Source: Tribonema minus (taxonomy: Eukaryota; Sar; Xanthophyceae; Tribonematales; Tribonemataceae). Taken from it: a DNA stretch of 64,000 nt. The position numbers and the translations under genes were made by a program. Position 1 is the stretch's first letter. Each line of letters starts with the position of its first letter. The stretch spans positions 290,607 through 354,606 of the forward strand of contig JAFCMP010000064.1 of NCBI GenBank assembly GCA_017506865.1, read 5' to 3'. Under the pieces are notes generated by a model. That model saw only the letters and a list, made by a program, of their open reading frames with translations, was not told where the DNA came from and made no database searches. This document shows positions 63,652-64,000 of this stretch, piece by piece.

Positions 63652-64000
63652 GGTTAGGGTTAGGGTTAGGGTTAGGGTTAGGGTTAGGGTTAGGGTTAGG
63701 GTTAGGGTTAGGGTTAGGGTTAGGGTTAGGGTTAGGGTTAGGGTTAGGGTTAGGGTTAGGGTTAGGGTTAGGGTTAGGGTTAGGGTTAGGGTTAGGGTTA
63801 GGGTTAGGGTTAGGGTTAGGGTTAGGGTTAGGGTTAGGGTTAGGGTTAGGGTTAGGGTTAGGGTTAGGGTTAGGGTTAGGGTTAGGGTTAGGGTTAGGGT
63901 TAGGGTTAGGGTTAGGGTTAGGGTTAGGGTTAGGGTTAGGGTTAGGGTTAGGGTTAGGGTTAGGGTTAGGGTTAGGGTTAGGGTTAGGGTTAGGGTTAGG
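63506..64000 (+). repeat. Telomere, TTAGGG repeats
   Basis: A continuous array to the window edge, G-rich strand running towards the end as expected for a right telomere. After the irregular start 'ggggtaggg' the units are regular TTAGGG, with one TTTAGGG at about 63629. Confidence 0.97.

Noticed and set aside
1-64000. tRNA, rRNA or CRISPR arrays
   Set aside because: No cloverleaf-like or rRNA sequence was recognised by eye, and the repeats seen are not regularly spaced with unique spacers. A tRNA covariance search was not possible.

Overview
The window is nuclear DNA from a eukaryote. It has GT-AG introns, divergent gene pairs, long gene-poor stretches, decayed transposons and, from 63506 to the right edge, a terminal array of TTAGGG repeats, so it is the end of a chromosome. 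The gene content (a mitochondrial ribosomal L11, a mitochondrial carrier, an armadillo-repeat family, a Crinkler/RHS-type NTPase, a papain-fold plus cyclic-nucleotide-domain fusion) and GCN-rich coding sequence suggest an alga. A green alga of the Chlamydomonadales, where human-type TTAGGG telomeres are known, fits best, but the lineage is an inference. TGTAA, the usual chlorophyte poly(A) signal, follows two genes and is weak support.

Layout. At 1.0-6.3 kb eight phase-compatible minus-strand exons form a Crinkler/RHS-type P-loop NTPase gene with one frameshift. 6.4-9.5 kb is mostly empty apart from one terminal exon. At 9.5-11.9 kb a secretory-protein gene (-) is divergent from an intronless sorbitol dehydrogenase gene (+). 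13.7-22.0 kb holds three tandem armadillo-repeat genes, the middle one intact and the outer two frameshifted, with a retroelement fragment between them. 22.8-27 kb holds a decayed piggyBac-like transposase, a segmental tandem duplication and unassigned exons. At 28-29.7 kb a divergent pair encodes a probable mitochondrial acidic protein and mitochondrial L11. 31.5-32.4 kb has a two-exon gene. 33.4-34.5 kb has retroelement remnants. A mitochondrial carrier (35.1-36.8 kb) and a papain-fold/cyclic-nucleotide-domain protein (38.7-40.5 kb) follow. 41.5-46.8 kb is a repeat zone with decayed exons, a TIR-like repeat cluster and a long inverted duplication. 47.9-51.4 kb has unassigned exons.

The most notable feature is a 12-kb Ty3/gypsy-type LTR retrotransposon at 51.4-63.5 kb. 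Its single 3376-codon ORF carries gag, a complete C5-cytosine DNA methyltransferase domain, protease, reverse transcriptase, RNase H, integrase and two Tudor/Agenet-like C-terminal modules. The LTRs look identical over their shared 311 bp, so the insertion is young. The reverse transcriptase contains a 129-bp in-frame tandem duplication, and the 3' LTR is cut off by the telomere, as if a chromosome break inside the element was healed by telomere addition.

The methyltransferase sits inside the element's own coding region, so the element could methylate its own DNA copies. That is an inference from domain content. DNMT-bearing retrotransposons are known from dinoflagellates and charophytes; this copy may represent another lineage or an independent capture.
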